From Mucilaginibacter myungsuensis (lineage in GTDB: Bacteria > Bacteroidota > Bacteroidia > Sphingobacteriales > Sphingobacteriaceae), in assembly GCF_015222005.1 (NCBI RefSeq), contig NZ_JADFFL010000004.1:418758-482757 (forward strand): 64,000 bases of DNA, read 5' to 3'. Each line of letters begins with the position of its first letter. The stretch's first letter is position 1. The position numbers and the translations under genes are program-made. This document shows positions 42,531 to 51,429 of the stretch, in pieces. Below the pieces are notes generated by a model, which worked only from the letters and a program-made list of their open reading frames with translations, had not been told where the DNA came from and made no database searches.

Positions 42531-45500
42531 CTACTCGTTCTTCAAACTTTTTACCGGGTTTACCATGGCGGCCATTAGTGCCCTGGAACTAATGGTAAGC
42601 AAGGCGATCAGCACCGAGGCCAATCCGCCCGCGGCAAATAGCCACCAACTTATACTAATGCGGTAAGCGTAGGCTTGTAACCATTGATGCATGTAATACC
42701 AGGCTATGGGCGCGGCTATCACGAAGGCGATGCCTACCAGTATCACAAACTCTTTGGAGAAAAGAATAACGATGCTACCGGTACCCGCGCCAAGCACCTT
42801 GCGGATACCGACCTCTTTTACCCGCTGCACGGCCATAAAAGATGCCAGACCATACAGGCCCAGGCAGCTTAAAAATATAGCGATGCCGGCAAAGATCTTG
42901 TACAGACCGGCCAGCTGATCTTCCTGCTGATAAAACCCAGCTATCTTATCATCCAAAAAACGGTACTCGTACACCAGATCGGGCAGGGCTTGCTCAAATA
43001 CTTGTTTAACGCTATTAAGGGTTGATGCTATGTTGCTTGTTTTAAGCTTGATACTCGCCTGGGTGTACATGGTGATGTTGGTGGCCATCAGCAACGGCGC
43101 TAGGCCATGCTTTAAAGAGCGGTCGTTAAAATCTTTTACTACACCAATTACGGGGCATTTGATCACGCCATCCCAAATGCTTATCTCCTTACCCAGGATA
43201 TCCTCGGGCCGCTTAAAACCTAAACTTTTCACCAGCGACTCGTTCACCAAAAACTCCTTGGTAAGACCGGATGCCTTCAAATTTCGCCCGGCTACTAATT
43301 GCAGTTTATAGGTGCTGATATATTTTTCGTCGGCAAATTTAGTGATCGCTTTAATATCGCCCATGTTACTGTTCCCGCTTAGCTTTACGTTGCTCCACTT
43401 ATCATTGGCGTTCTCTATGGGCGTGTTAGAACTGTAGCTTACCGCTTGCACCCCATTCACGGCTAAAACACCGTTACGCAGATAGCTTAGCCTGCTCGCC
43501 GTGAGACTATCGATACGGAATGGCACGTTTACGATCGCGTCCTTATCAAAGCCAAGGGGCTGCCCCATAAAATGGTCCATCTGCTTTATAATGACCAGTG
43601 TGGCAATGATGAGGGCCTGTGCTATCACAAATTGAAATACCACCAAGCCCCGCCTTAACGATACGCCCCCCGGCGCCCGGGCAAGGGCTTTACTTTTCAA
43701 CGCATTCACCGGGTTGGCGCCAGATAATACTGCCGAGGGATAAAGTCCGGCAAGTAGCGTCACTACCATGGATACCACCAACAGGAACGACAGCACCCGG
43801 CCACCGATAAGCAAATTAGGGGAAAGGGATAGTTGCAGCAATTGGCCAAGGGATGGCAAAGCAATGCCCGCAACGCCTACGGCAACCAGCATGGCCAAGG
43901 CCACGATCAGGAATGTTTCGACCATAAATTGCCAGCGCAACTGTGATCTGTTGCTGCCCAACACTTTACGCACGCCAACCTCCTTAGCCCGGTTAACAGC
44001 TTGCGCTGTAGACAGGTTCACAAAATTAACACAAGCGATCAGCAGGATAAAAGCACCTATCAGCCATAACACGTTGATCAGACTATGGCCTATCGCCTTG
44101 TTACTGTAGTTGCCCGTAGCCGCGTCAAAATGGACCGAACCCAGGGGCTGCGCGATATGGATATCTTTGTTATCAGCCCTTTTTACCTTGTGCGAGTAGG
44201 CCTTTAACTGCTGCTGAAAACGATCGGCAGGTGTACCGGCCGATAACAGCATATAGCAACCATAACCGATCACGGTCTCGTTAAGGTCGGTAGATCGGGA
44301 TAAAAATTCTCCTGTAAACCCGGTACCGTAAGATACTACGATCTTTACCTGAAGATCGGTATTGGCAGGCGGGTTCTCCAGAATGCCCGATACCTTCAGT
44401 ATATCGTTACCATGCTCAAACATATAGCCGCCCATTTGCAGTTTAATGGTCTTGCCCATCGCGCTCTTCCAATCGCCAAAATACTTTTCGGCAATAGCCT
44501 TGGTCAACAGCACATGGTCGGGATCTTTTAACGTATTGTATGATCCTGCCAGTAAAGGCAGATCGAACATTTTAAAGAACGATGGCGTGGTATAGAACAG
44601 GCCTTGTTGCTCGTTGAAAGCCTTCTTGGTATCGCCCTTATCATCCAGCACAAATAGCTGATCGTTATGACTGCTAAAAATGGGGGCTATCTCCTCTATA
44701 TCGGGGAAGGCGGCCTTAAGTCTTTCGGGCAGGGCAAAGGGCAGATCGTGGCCGGTATAGGCAGCGCCCGTCTCCATGTGGTGTTCGGTCAGCAGGCGAT
44801 AAACACGGTCTTTTTTAGTATGGAAATCATCAAAACTGGTGTGGTGCTGTATCACTATAAATATCAGCATACAAACGGCAATGCCTACTGCCAGCCCGGC
44901 AATGTTGATAGCCGCGTAACCTTTATTACGCGACAGGTTGCGGCGCGCGATCTTAAAATAATTCTTGAACATAAAATTGCGTTTAAGTTTTGGCGACGAC
45001 CATTTAGGTGCGGTCGATCGGTCCAAACTTAACTGCTCATGGTCGGTCAACTTGCCCAAATTATAAGATGACTGCTCTTTTTTGTGTTCATTTTTATATT
45101 CCTGCGGACTTTTACCTGTCACCTGTTTAAAAATACGGTTAAAGCTGCTTTGCGAGTTGAAACCGCACTCGTATGCTATCCCCAGCAGGGTGAGGTGATC
45201 ATAAGCCGGGTCGCGCATTTTGTTGATGGCTGCCCGCACACGGTATCCGCTGATCAGATCGGTAAAACTTTTCTTCAGCACGGTATTAATGATGCGGGAT
45301 AGTTCATGCGTATGCATGTCCAGCTTTTGGGCAAGGGAACCAAGATCAAGGTCGGGGTCTTGGTAATAACCATGAAGCTTTATCTCGTTCTTTAACCAAG
45401 ATGCTTTTTGCCTAAGATCGCTCGATAATAGTTTTGTAGGCACCTGCGGGATATCCGCTAATAATGTTGACGAGCTTAAGCAAGTACGCGCCGCCAGCCA

Positions 45501-46139
45501 GATCATTACCGACATTAGTAACAAGTAAACAGTAAGGTAAACCCGCGCAACTAACTGACCGTGGTAATAAATATGATCAGCTACTACGACAACGATCAGT
45601 AATGACCACAACACGGTCAGCGCCGTTAATAAACCTTGCAACCAGCGCATGCCATGTCGGTACCGGTCGCCGTCATTAAATTTTTGGCGACGATAGAAAC
45701 CGGCGATCAGCAAGTGGCATTTAAAAAGATAAGCGCTGACAGAAATAAGCGTTAATAAGTTGAAAACATCGTTGGTATAGGTTGAACGGTCAAGCGCTAT
45801 TATCTGTAATGGTAATTGAAGAACAACAGTAACCAAATGAAACAGATCCCTTAGCTGCGATCTATAGCCCGGCCCGGTAACATGCAGAACGTAAAAAAAC
45901 AGCAAAGGACCGATAGCCAAAGAGATCGATAACGGTAGCCGGCAGTCTAAGCCAATATCTTTTAATAAAACATCAGCCATTAGCAGTACCGAAACCGCTA
46001 CTAAAGCAGCCAAAAACCTTTCCGCGATACGGTTTTGCCCTTTCCTTAACCATAGTAAAAACACGAAGGTCAGCCCGACAAAACACATCCCAATGCAAAG
46101 CGCATGGTAAAAGGTGATATGTAAAGTGTATGCGGTCAA
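42531..46139 (-). CDS. Fusion of an AraC-type membrane regulator to a MacB/FtsX-type ABC permease
   Basis: One uninterrupted 1202-codon frame joins two normally separate proteins. Residues 1-220 hold about seven membrane segments. Residues 256-350 are an AraC-type double helix-turn-helix (LDMHTHELSRIINTVLKKSF, IAYECGFNSQSSFNRIFKQVTGKSPQEY). A linker leads to residue 390, where MFKNYFKIARRNLSRNKGYAAIN is the standard start of a stand-alone FtsX/MacB permease (ATG at 44972). The rest has two periplasmic MacB-type domains and two FtsX cores, each marked by KEVGxRKVLG (about 720 and 1120). No ABC ATPase gene is adjacent. Whether it is translated as one chain is untested. Confidence 0.88.
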   Translation of the reverse strand: MTAYTLHITFYHALCIGMCFVGLTFVFLLWLRKGQNRIAERFLAALVAVSVLLMADVLLKDIGLDCRLPLSISLAIGPLLFFYVLHVTGPGYRSQLRDLFHLVTVVLQLPLQIIALDRSTYTNDVFNLLTLISVSAYLFKCHLLIAGFYRRQKFNDGDRYRHGMRWLQGLLTALTVLWSLLIVVVVADHIYYHGQLVARVYLTVYLLLMSVMIWLAARTCLSSSTLLADIPQVPTKLLSSDLRQKASWLKNEIKLHGYYQDPDLDLGSLAQKLDMHTHELSRIINTVLKKSFTDLISGYRVRAAINKMRDPAYDHLTLLGIAYECGFNSQSSFNRIFKQVTGKSPQEYKNEHKKEQSSYNLGKLTDHEQLSLDRSTAPKWSSPKLKRNFMFKNYFKIARRNLSRNKGYAAINIAGLAVGIAVCMLIFIVIQHHTSFDDFHTKKDRVYRLLTEHHMETGAAYTGHDLPFALPERLKAAFPDIEEIAPIFSSHNDQLFVLDDKGDTKKAFNEQQGLFYTTPSFFKMFDLPLLAGSYNTLKDPDHVLLTKAIAEKYFGDWKSAMGKTIKLQMGGYMFEHGNDILKVSGILENPPANTDLQVKIVVSYGTGFTGEFLSRSTDLNETVIGYGCYMLLSAGTPADRFQQQLKAYSHKVKRADNKDIHIAQPLGSVHFDAATGNYSNKAIGHSLINVLWLIGAFILLIACVNFVNLSTAQAVNRAKEVGVRKVLGSNRSQLRWQFMVETFLIVALAMLVAVGVAGIALPSLGQLLQLSLSPNLLIGGRVLSFLLVVSMVVTLLAGLYPSAVLSGANPVNALKSKALARAPGGVSLRRGLVVFQFVIAQALIIATLVIIKQMDHFMGQPLGFDKDAIVNVPFRIDSLTASRLSYLRNGVLAVNGVQAVSYSSNTPIENANDKWSNVKLSGNSNMGDIKAITKFADEKYISTYKLQLVAGRNLKASGLTKEFLVNESLVKSLGFKRPEDILGKEISIWDGVIKCPVIGVVKDFNDRSLKHGLAPLLMATNITMYTQASIKLKTSNIASTLNSVKQVFEQALPDLVYEYRFLDDKIAGFYQQEDQLAGLYKIFAGIAIFLSCLGLYGLASFMAVQRVKEVGIRKVLGAGTGSIVILFSKEFVILVGIAFVIAAPIAWYYMHQWLQAYAYRISISWWLFAAGGLASVLIALLTISSRALMAAMVNPVKSLKNE

Positions 46140-46326
46140 ACTATTACAAGGGTCTGGATGAACGGATCAACAAGATAGGCATTCGTCCACCGAAAATCAT
46201 CTTTACGCTGCATATTCTGCAAACGGTTAAGTTGAGTCCCCTTTCTAAAGTGAAACACTTGGTGATCACGACTTGCACGCTTCGAAAACCTAGTCGCAAA
46301 ACACCCCAAGCAATCGTAATTATACC

Positions 46327-46487
46327 GTTCATGATCGTTCACGGCCAAAATTTTCGAAAAACAAAAATTATCTTTGATTATCAACAAGTTACCAACATCG
46401 TTCACAAAGCCTTGTTCACGGCATAAAAAATCCATACTGATTATCAAATGGTTACGCACTTCACATAGCACTTGTTCACGCGTGAAC
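46327..46487. promoter_or_regulatory. Cluster of GTTCACG motifs between divergent regulator genes
   Basis: GTTCATG (46327), GTTCACG (46337), GTTCACA (46400), GTTCACG (46414) and the perfect 14-bp palindrome GTTCACGCGTGAAC (46474-46487) lie within 160 bp. The 582-bp gap is flanked by the AraC-permease fusion (leftward) and the hybrid kinase (rightward). These could be binding sites for a dimeric regulator. No gene is recognised in this gap. Confidence 0.45.
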
Positions 46488-46588
46488 GATAAGGGTGTGG
46501 TGGTCTCGACTCATCGACACATCCACCCCATTCATCGATACAAATTCCACCCAATAATTCACTTACCTACATTTACATCATAACAGAG

Positions 46589-46608
46589 GATGGTACCCTT
46601 ACCATCCG
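46589..46608 (+). other. Perfect 8-bp hairpin upstream of a terminator
   Basis: GGATGGTA and TACCATCC flank a CCCT loop, 30 nt upstream of an intrinsic terminator. Together they resemble the 3' half of a short untranslated RNA or leader. There is no reading frame here. Confidence 0.45.
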
Positions 46609-46634
46609 ATTTTGTGATAAGGTTTAGGTTGAAG

Positions 46635-46668
46635 ACCCTCTGGCGGCGAGCGCTCAGAGGGCTTTTTT
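46635..46668 (+). terminator. Intrinsic terminator with no evident upstream gene
   Basis: CCCTCTG (46636-46642) pairs with CAGAGGG (46655-46661) around GCGGCGAGCGCT, followed by six T. It faces rightward, just 54 bp before the hybrid kinase gene, yet no coding gene precedes it on this strand. It could end a small RNA or act as an attenuator of the kinase transcript. Confidence 0.7.
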
Positions 46669-46730
46669 ATGATACTGAACCGACACTCGGCGCAAACATT
46701 TACCCCTATTTTGCCTTTTAAGTGGAAGGA

Positions 46731-49235
46731 ATGGCCGCTAAGGATACAGTTTTCAGATACTCGGTTAAAGGGAAGATCATTTTTACTACATTGGCAGCGT
46801 GCGTGGCGCTGTTCTTAGCGTGGGTGACTTTGCGCGGCGCTTTCCGCGAGACGCTGGTGGCTGTCGACAATATCTCGGCCCCTAATACCAAACTACGACT
46901 GGTGAATGAATTGAGCCGCCGCATAGCCCGGCTGGACCAGTTCAAAAGTTCGGAGATGCTGAGCGACCCGAACGAATACTACTCGTTTTTTACGGAGACC
47001 AAGAAACTCATAGCCCTGATAGACACCCTGCAAACCGCCTACGCCGGCGACACGGTACAGACCGCCCGGGTAAAGTCGCTCAAGAAGTTCCTGAAAGATC
47101 GTGATAACCTGTATATCGATTACCTGAAAGTACGCGAAGGACTTGTGATGAACCAGACCTTCTCAGATCAGGTAAAACTGCTTAATAAGCTGGTAGATAG
47201 CAGCGCCCGCGAGACCGACAGTACTTTCACCACCACCCAAAAAAAGACATCTACCACCATCACCCCCACCGAGGTGACCGATACCGTAGAGGATAACCGC
47301 GGCTTCTTTGCGCGACTGTTCGGCAAAAAGCAGCAACAGGCTAAAAAGGCGGCTTACAAGGTAGTGGATGAAGAGTTGCATATCGACCTGGACACCGTCA
47401 CCACGGCCAAACAACTGGAGATACTGAAAGGCATGGGCGAGACCATGCGCCGGTTAGAAGAGAACCAGCAACGCCGCAGTCGCCAGTTCGTGACCAAGGA
47501 GGCTACCCTTAACCGTGCTAATGATAGGTTGGTGAAACGGATCATCAGCATCCTGACCCAAGTGGAGAATGAGGCTGTAGCTCAAGCAGCCATCAACAAC
47601 AATGCAGCCAAGGCTATTGTAAGTTCGAGCGTGGATAAGGTGCGGTACATTGTAGTGGCGTTCATTCTGCTGACGGTGATCCTGCTCTACTTTATCCTAA
47701 GGGATATATCGCGAAGCAACCAACACCGCGAAGAAATAGAAGAAGCCCGCGACCAGGCCGAGAACTTTGGATTGGCCAAGCACCGTTTCCTAAGCAATAT
47801 GAGCCATGAGTTGCGTACGCCTCTGCAGTCTATCATTGGCTATACCGAGCAGGTGATGCATCAGGCTAAACCTAATAAAAAGGACATAGAGGTGATCCAC
47901 CGCTCGTCTGAACATTTGCTGCATATCGTTAACGAGGTACTGGACCATAACCGCATCGTATCGGGTAAGCTGACATTCAATAACCAGCCCTTTGATATGA
48001 AGGAATTGCTGGACGAGGTGATAGCTGTACTGCAACCACAGGCAACGGCAAAAGGCATCGAACTATTGACCAATTATGACGACCTGCCTGATGACTATGT
48101 GGAAGGCGACACCTTCCGCCTGAAACAGGTGCTGTATAACATCATCGGCAATGCCATCAAATTTACCGATGATGGTGAGGTGAAACTACAGGTCACGCAT
48201 AACGCCGTCCAAAAGCTGAACTATATTTTTACCATCAGCGATACCGGCGTGGGCCTGTCCGATGATGATGCCGCTAAGATCTTTAACGAGTTTGAGCAAG
48301 CCGACGGTCAGGATGCGGCCCATTTAAAAGGCACAGGTTTAGGGCTGACCATTAGTAAGGCCCTGATAGAAGAGCAAGGCGGGAATATCGGCCTAAAGAG
48401 TGTATTGGGCGTGGGCAGTACGTTCACCTTTAAACTTGGCTTTAAAACAGCAGAAGAGCAAGCGCAGATCGCCTCTGTAAAACCATCCGCCAAAGCCAAC
48501 AACACAGCCGACTTTAAAGTTTGGGTAGTGGATGACGACCGAGTGATCCTTGACCTGTGCAGCGCCATCCTGAAAAACAATGGTATCAAACACCGCTGTT
48601 TCAATTTCCCGATGGAGGTGTTGGATACGCGCATAGACCCTGACGTAAAATACATCCTGCTGGATATGCGCATGCCCGGCCTTACCGGTCCGGAGTTGTG
48701 TAAACGCCTGCGCAAACGCGTGGCGCCCGATGTGACCATCTATGCACTGACCGCCCAGGTATTGCCCGACGAACGAGAGAGCATCCTGAACGAAGGTTTT
48801 GATGGCCTGATCATGAAACCATTTAGGCAGCAAGAGTTATTAGAGATATTTAGCAAGCACCCCGTGAAAGCCATGCCCGCCGAAAAGATAGACCTAAGCA
48901 AAGTAGAAAAGATGACCTTTGGCGACGCTGACCAACTAAAGATGATCTTAGAGAGATTTGCCCAGGATTGTACAGCCGACACTGCCGAGCTACAACAATG
49001 CGTAAAGCAGGACGACACGGATACCGGCTCCCTGATCGTACACCGCCTGGCAGGCCGCACCGCGCAAATTGGCGCCAACGAGTTAGCGGCAGAGTTAAGG
49101 ATGTTGGAAAAAGACCTGACCGATAAGAGGCAAAGCTATAAACGGGTGAACGGCAGGCTGGATAAGCTTATCATCCGCTCTAATAACTTGGTAAAACAGA
49201 TACGCACGGAATACCTTGATAAGACGGAAGCCTAA
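46731..49235 (+). CDS. Hybrid sensor histidine kinase with receiver and HPt-like domains
   Basis: Start ATG 46731 (MAAKDTVFRYS) is preferred over the in-frame GTG 46722; 834 aa. Two membrane segments (about 17-35 and 308-327) frame a periplasmic sensor region without a recognised fold. The cytosolic part has HisKA with FLSNMSHELRTPLQSIIGY, an ATPase domain with NAIKFTDDGEV and GTGLGLTISKALIEEQGG, a receiver with VVDDDR, YILLDMRMPG and MKPF, and a C-terminal HPt-like stretch VHRLAGRTAQIGANEL. It converges on the NtrC-type gene with overlapping stop codons; the pair is a probable phosphorelay. Confidence 0.93.
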   Translation: MAAKDTVFRYSVKGKIIFTTLAACVALFLAWVTLRGAFRETLVAVDNISAPNTKLRLVNELSRRIARLDQFKSSEMLSDPNEYYSFFTETKKLIALIDTLQTAYAGDTVQTARVKSLKKFLKDRDNLYIDYLKVREGLVMNQTFSDQVKLLNKLVDSSARETDSTFTTTQKKTSTTITPTEVTDTVEDNRGFFARLFGKKQQQAKKAAYKVVDEELHIDLDTVTTAKQLEILKGMGETMRRLEENQQRRSRQFVTKEATLNRANDRLVKRIISILTQVENEAVAQAAINNNAAKAIVSSSVDKVRYIVVAFILLTVILLYFILRDISRSNQHREEIEEARDQAENFGLAKHRFLSNMSHELRTPLQSIIGYTEQVMHQAKPNKKDIEVIHRSSEHLLHIVNEVLDHNRIVSGKLTFNNQPFDMKELLDEVIAVLQPQATAKGIELLTNYDDLPDDYVEGDTFRLKQVLYNIIGNAIKFTDDGEVKLQVTHNAVQKLNYIFTISDTGVGLSDDDAAKIFNEFEQADGQDAAHLKGTGLGLTISKALIEEQGGNIGLKSVLGVGSTFTFKLGFKTAEEQAQIASVKPSAKANNTADFKVWVVDDDRVILDLCSAILKNNGIKHRCFNFPMEVLDTRIDPDVKYILLDMRMPGLTGPELCKRLRKRVAPDVTIYALTAQVLPDERESILNEGFDGLIMKPFRQQELLEIFSKHPVKAMPAEKIDLSKVEKMTFGDADQLKMILERFAQDCTADTAELQQCVKQDDTDTGSLIVHRLAGRTAQIGANELAAELRMLEKDLTDKRQSYKRVNGRLDKLIIRSNNLVKQIRTEYLDKTEA

Positions 49236-50563
49236 CTATCTATCCCATACCGCTCTATCTTGGCGTAAAGCGTCTTACGGTCGATATTAAGCAATTTTGC
49301 CGCTTTAGATTTATTGAATTTTACCTTGACCAACGTTTTTTGGATCAGTTCCTTCTCGTTCACCTCGTTCACCATTTTAAGATCGGTGCCGGGATCGCTG
49401 AATGTGGCGGATACCGTCGCGGTCATTTCTTCGGGCAGCGAGGTTTCGTCGGCAATGGTAGATGTGGTCAATAACACCATCCGCTTGATGACATTTTTCA
49501 ATTCGCGCAAGTTACCGGGCCAATCGTATTGCTTTAATATCTTTTTGGCCGATGGCAGGATGTTCTTCACGTTACGGCCAAGTTCTTTGTTGGACAGGGC
49601 GATGAAGTGGTCAATAAACAGGTCCAGGTCATCCTCGCGCTCGCGTAGGGCTGGTATTTGTATCTTAAATTCGTTCAAACGGTGATAAAGATCTTGACGA
49701 AAATCGCCATTGGCTACGCTTTCGGCCAGGTCATCATTAGTAGCCGATATGATGCGCACGTTCACCGGGATGGTTTTGGTGCTGCCTACGGGCTGAACGG
49801 TCTTCTCCTGTAAAGCGCGTAATAACTTCACCTGCACTTCGTAACTCAGGTTGCCAACCTCATCTAAAAACAGCGTACCACCATCGGCTACTTCAAAAAC
49901 ACCCTTCTTATCCGTGATCGCTCCTGTGAATGATCCTTTGATGTGACCGAACAGTTCGCTTGCGGCCAATTCTTTAGATAGCGCCCCGCAATCTACGGCA
50001 ATAAAGGTCTTGCCCTCGCGCTTGCTTAATTGATGGATCGTGCGGGCAGTATTCTCTTTACCCGTACCGGTCTCGCCCTGGATAATGACCGACATATCGG
50101 TCGGCGCAACAATATCTATAAAGTTATAAAGTTTGGTTGCCAGCTCACTTTCGCCTTTGATAAACGCGGGGATGCCTGCCGGCTTATCCGCTGCCGTATC
50201 GTCAGTTTGCTCTAACGCGCTGCCAATGATCATCATCAACTCATCGGGGTTAACAGGCTTGGTGATATGATCAAATGCTCCCGCACGCATACTCCGTACA
50301 GCGGTGCGCACATCGGTAAAGCTGGTCATAACTATCGCAGGGATCTTAGAGCCATTCTCGCGGGCTTTGCTTAACACATCCAGGCCTACACCGTCGGGTA
50401 AGCGGTGGTCCAGCAGCAACAGGTCGAATTGCTCGGTCTCGAGCATCCTGATGCCATTCTTAACGTTATTTACCGCCGTTGCGGCGTGGCCTTTTTTGGT
50501 CAGGAAGCCCTCCAGCAATTGGGCAAAGGTGGTATCGTCTTCAACAAGCAGTATTCTCGCCAT
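49232..50563 (-). CDS. Sigma-54-dependent NtrC-type response regulator
   Basis: The start is taken as ATG 50563 (MARILLVEDDTTFAQLLEGF), giving 443 aa; the frame is open to 50599. It has a receiver domain (VEDD, LLLDHRLPDG, TKPVNPDEL), an AAA+ domain with Walker A GETGTGKENTART, the sigma-54 contact loop HIKGSFTGAITDKKG, and a C-terminal Fis-like helix-turn-helix (NKSKAAKLLNIDRKTLYAKI). It activates sigma-54 promoters on phosphorylation. Its stop overlaps that of the kinase by 4 bp. No -24/-12 promoter was identified nearby. Confidence 0.94.
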   Translation of the reverse strand: MARILLVEDDTTFAQLLEGFLTKKGHAATAVNNVKNGIRMLETEQFDLLLLDHRLPDGVGLDVLSKARENGSKIPAIVMTSFTDVRTAVRSMRAGAFDHITKPVNPDELMMIIGSALEQTDDTAADKPAGIPAFIKGESELATKLYNFIDIVAPTDMSVIIQGETGTGKENTARTIHQLSKREGKTFIAVDCGALSKELAASELFGHIKGSFTGAITDKKGVFEVADGGTLFLDEVGNLSYEVQVKLLRALQEKTVQPVGSTKTIPVNVRIISATNDDLAESVANGDFRQDLYHRLNEFKIQIPALREREDDLDLFIDHFIALSNKELGRNVKNILPSAKKILKQYDWPGNLRELKNVIKRMVLLTTSTIADETSLPEEMTATVSATFSDPGTDLKMVNEVNEKELIQKTLVKVKFNKSKAAKLLNIDRKTLYAKIERYGIDS

Positions 50564-50593
50564 AGTGTTCTTCAAGGAGCAGATATAGCAAAA

Positions 50594-50629
50594 ATACAAA
50601 AGCCGGGATGATAGTCCCGGCTTTTGTAT
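50594..50629. terminator. Strong bidirectional hairpin terminator
   Basis: A perfect 15-bp stem ATACAAAAGCCGGGA / TCCCGGCTTTTGTAT encloses a TGATAG loop. It lies between the small secreted gene (ending 50705) and the NtrC-type gene (starting 50563), both leftward, so it ends the small-gene transcript. Confidence 0.85.
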
Positions 50630-50704
50630 CGCTTAATTTAATTTTTTTGACACAGCGACCATCATTTTAACTTAAAGTTGGTCACTGTTGCCCAAGCTCA
50701 CCAA

Positions 50705-50863
50705 TTATTTGTTCCTTAGGGTAGGTGGGGTTTTCTTAGTGGTATCGGTCTTAGTTTTCTTGGTAGTGTCTTGCTTTTGTTTCTTAGTGGTGTCCTGAGT
50801 TTGAGCGTAAACACTGCCGAAAGATATCGCTGCTAAAGCGATCATTGCCATTAACTTTTTCAT
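50705..50863 (-). CDS. Small secreted DTTKK-repeat protein, copy 1 (52 aa)
   Basis: The frame from ATG 50863 encodes MKKLMAMIALAAISFGSVYA as signal peptide, then QTQDTTKKQKQDTTKKTK and TDTTKKTPPTLRNK. The mature part is about 32 residues of DTTKK repeats, basic and probably disordered. It is nearly identical in signal peptide and layout to a second copy upstream. No family recognised. Confidence 0.78.
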   Translation of the reverse strand: MKKLMAMIALAAISFGSVYAQTQDTTKKQKQDTTKKTKTDTTKKTPPTLRNK

Positions 50864-50950
50864 ATTGCTATTCTGTTTATTTTTGATAAATGTATTCAGT
50901 TGAAATATTGGCCGGCTCTACATTTAGATCCGGCCGTCGGCTCCAAGCCC

Positions 50951-51109
50951 TTATTTTTTGAATTTAAAAGTTGGAGGGGTTTTCTTGCTGGTGTCTTGTT
51001 TTTCTTTCTTAGTGGTATCTTGCTTTTTCTTAGTTGTGTCCTGAGTTTGCGCATAAACACTTCCGAAAGAGATCGCTGCTAAAGCGAACATTGCTATTAA
51101 CTTTTTCAT
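50951..51109 (-). CDS. Small secreted DTTKK-repeat protein, copy 2 (52 aa)
   Basis: ATG 51109 opens MKKLIAMFALAAISFGSVYA, a signal peptide, then QTQDTTKKKQDTTKKEK and QDTSKKTPPTFKFKK. It has the same length (52 aa) as copy 1, 87 bp downstream on the same strand. The signal peptide is more conserved than the mature tail, which suggests duplication followed by repeat slippage in the tail. Function unknown. Confidence 0.78.
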   Translation of the reverse strand: MKKLIAMFALAAISFGSVYAQTQDTTKKKQDTTKKEKQDTSKKTPPTFKFKK

Positions 51110-51282
51110 ATTGTTTTTCTGTTAAGTATGATTGGATATATCGAATAACGATGCCAATTGGCACACTATTGATAAAACACATGATTATCAGGAGGTTATA
51201 ATTTATAGCCGATTTTGGCATTGGGGATGATGTCCACAGGTTGTGGGGAGGCTGGGCAGGATGAGGAGATAAAACGGTTTTA

Positions 51283-51410
51283 TCCCTCATTCAGGGAAGG
51301 GTATGATTGGTCGGTGTGTGGTGGCAGGGACAGGTTCACCACTTAGCATATCGGCTAACCTCTCCCTGCATTTGCGCGCATTCCCGTCTCACCCCTTCCC
51401 AAGGAGGAAA
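51283..51410. repeat. C/T-rich intergenic inverted repeat
   Basis: TCCCTCATTCAGGGAAGGG near 51283 is imperfectly mirrored by CCCCTTCCCAAGGAGGAAATT near 51392-51412. It resembles the element at 17324. The 320-bp gap between the small gene and pyrD holds nothing else recognisable. Confidence 0.55.
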
Positions 51411-51429
51411 TTGGAAAATGATGCCTAAA

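Noticed and set aside
46130..46426. Forward frame of 98 aa upstream of the hybrid kinase
   Set aside because: It starts inside the fusion gene's 5' end and has no recognisable domain, typical composition or ribosome site; treated as chance.
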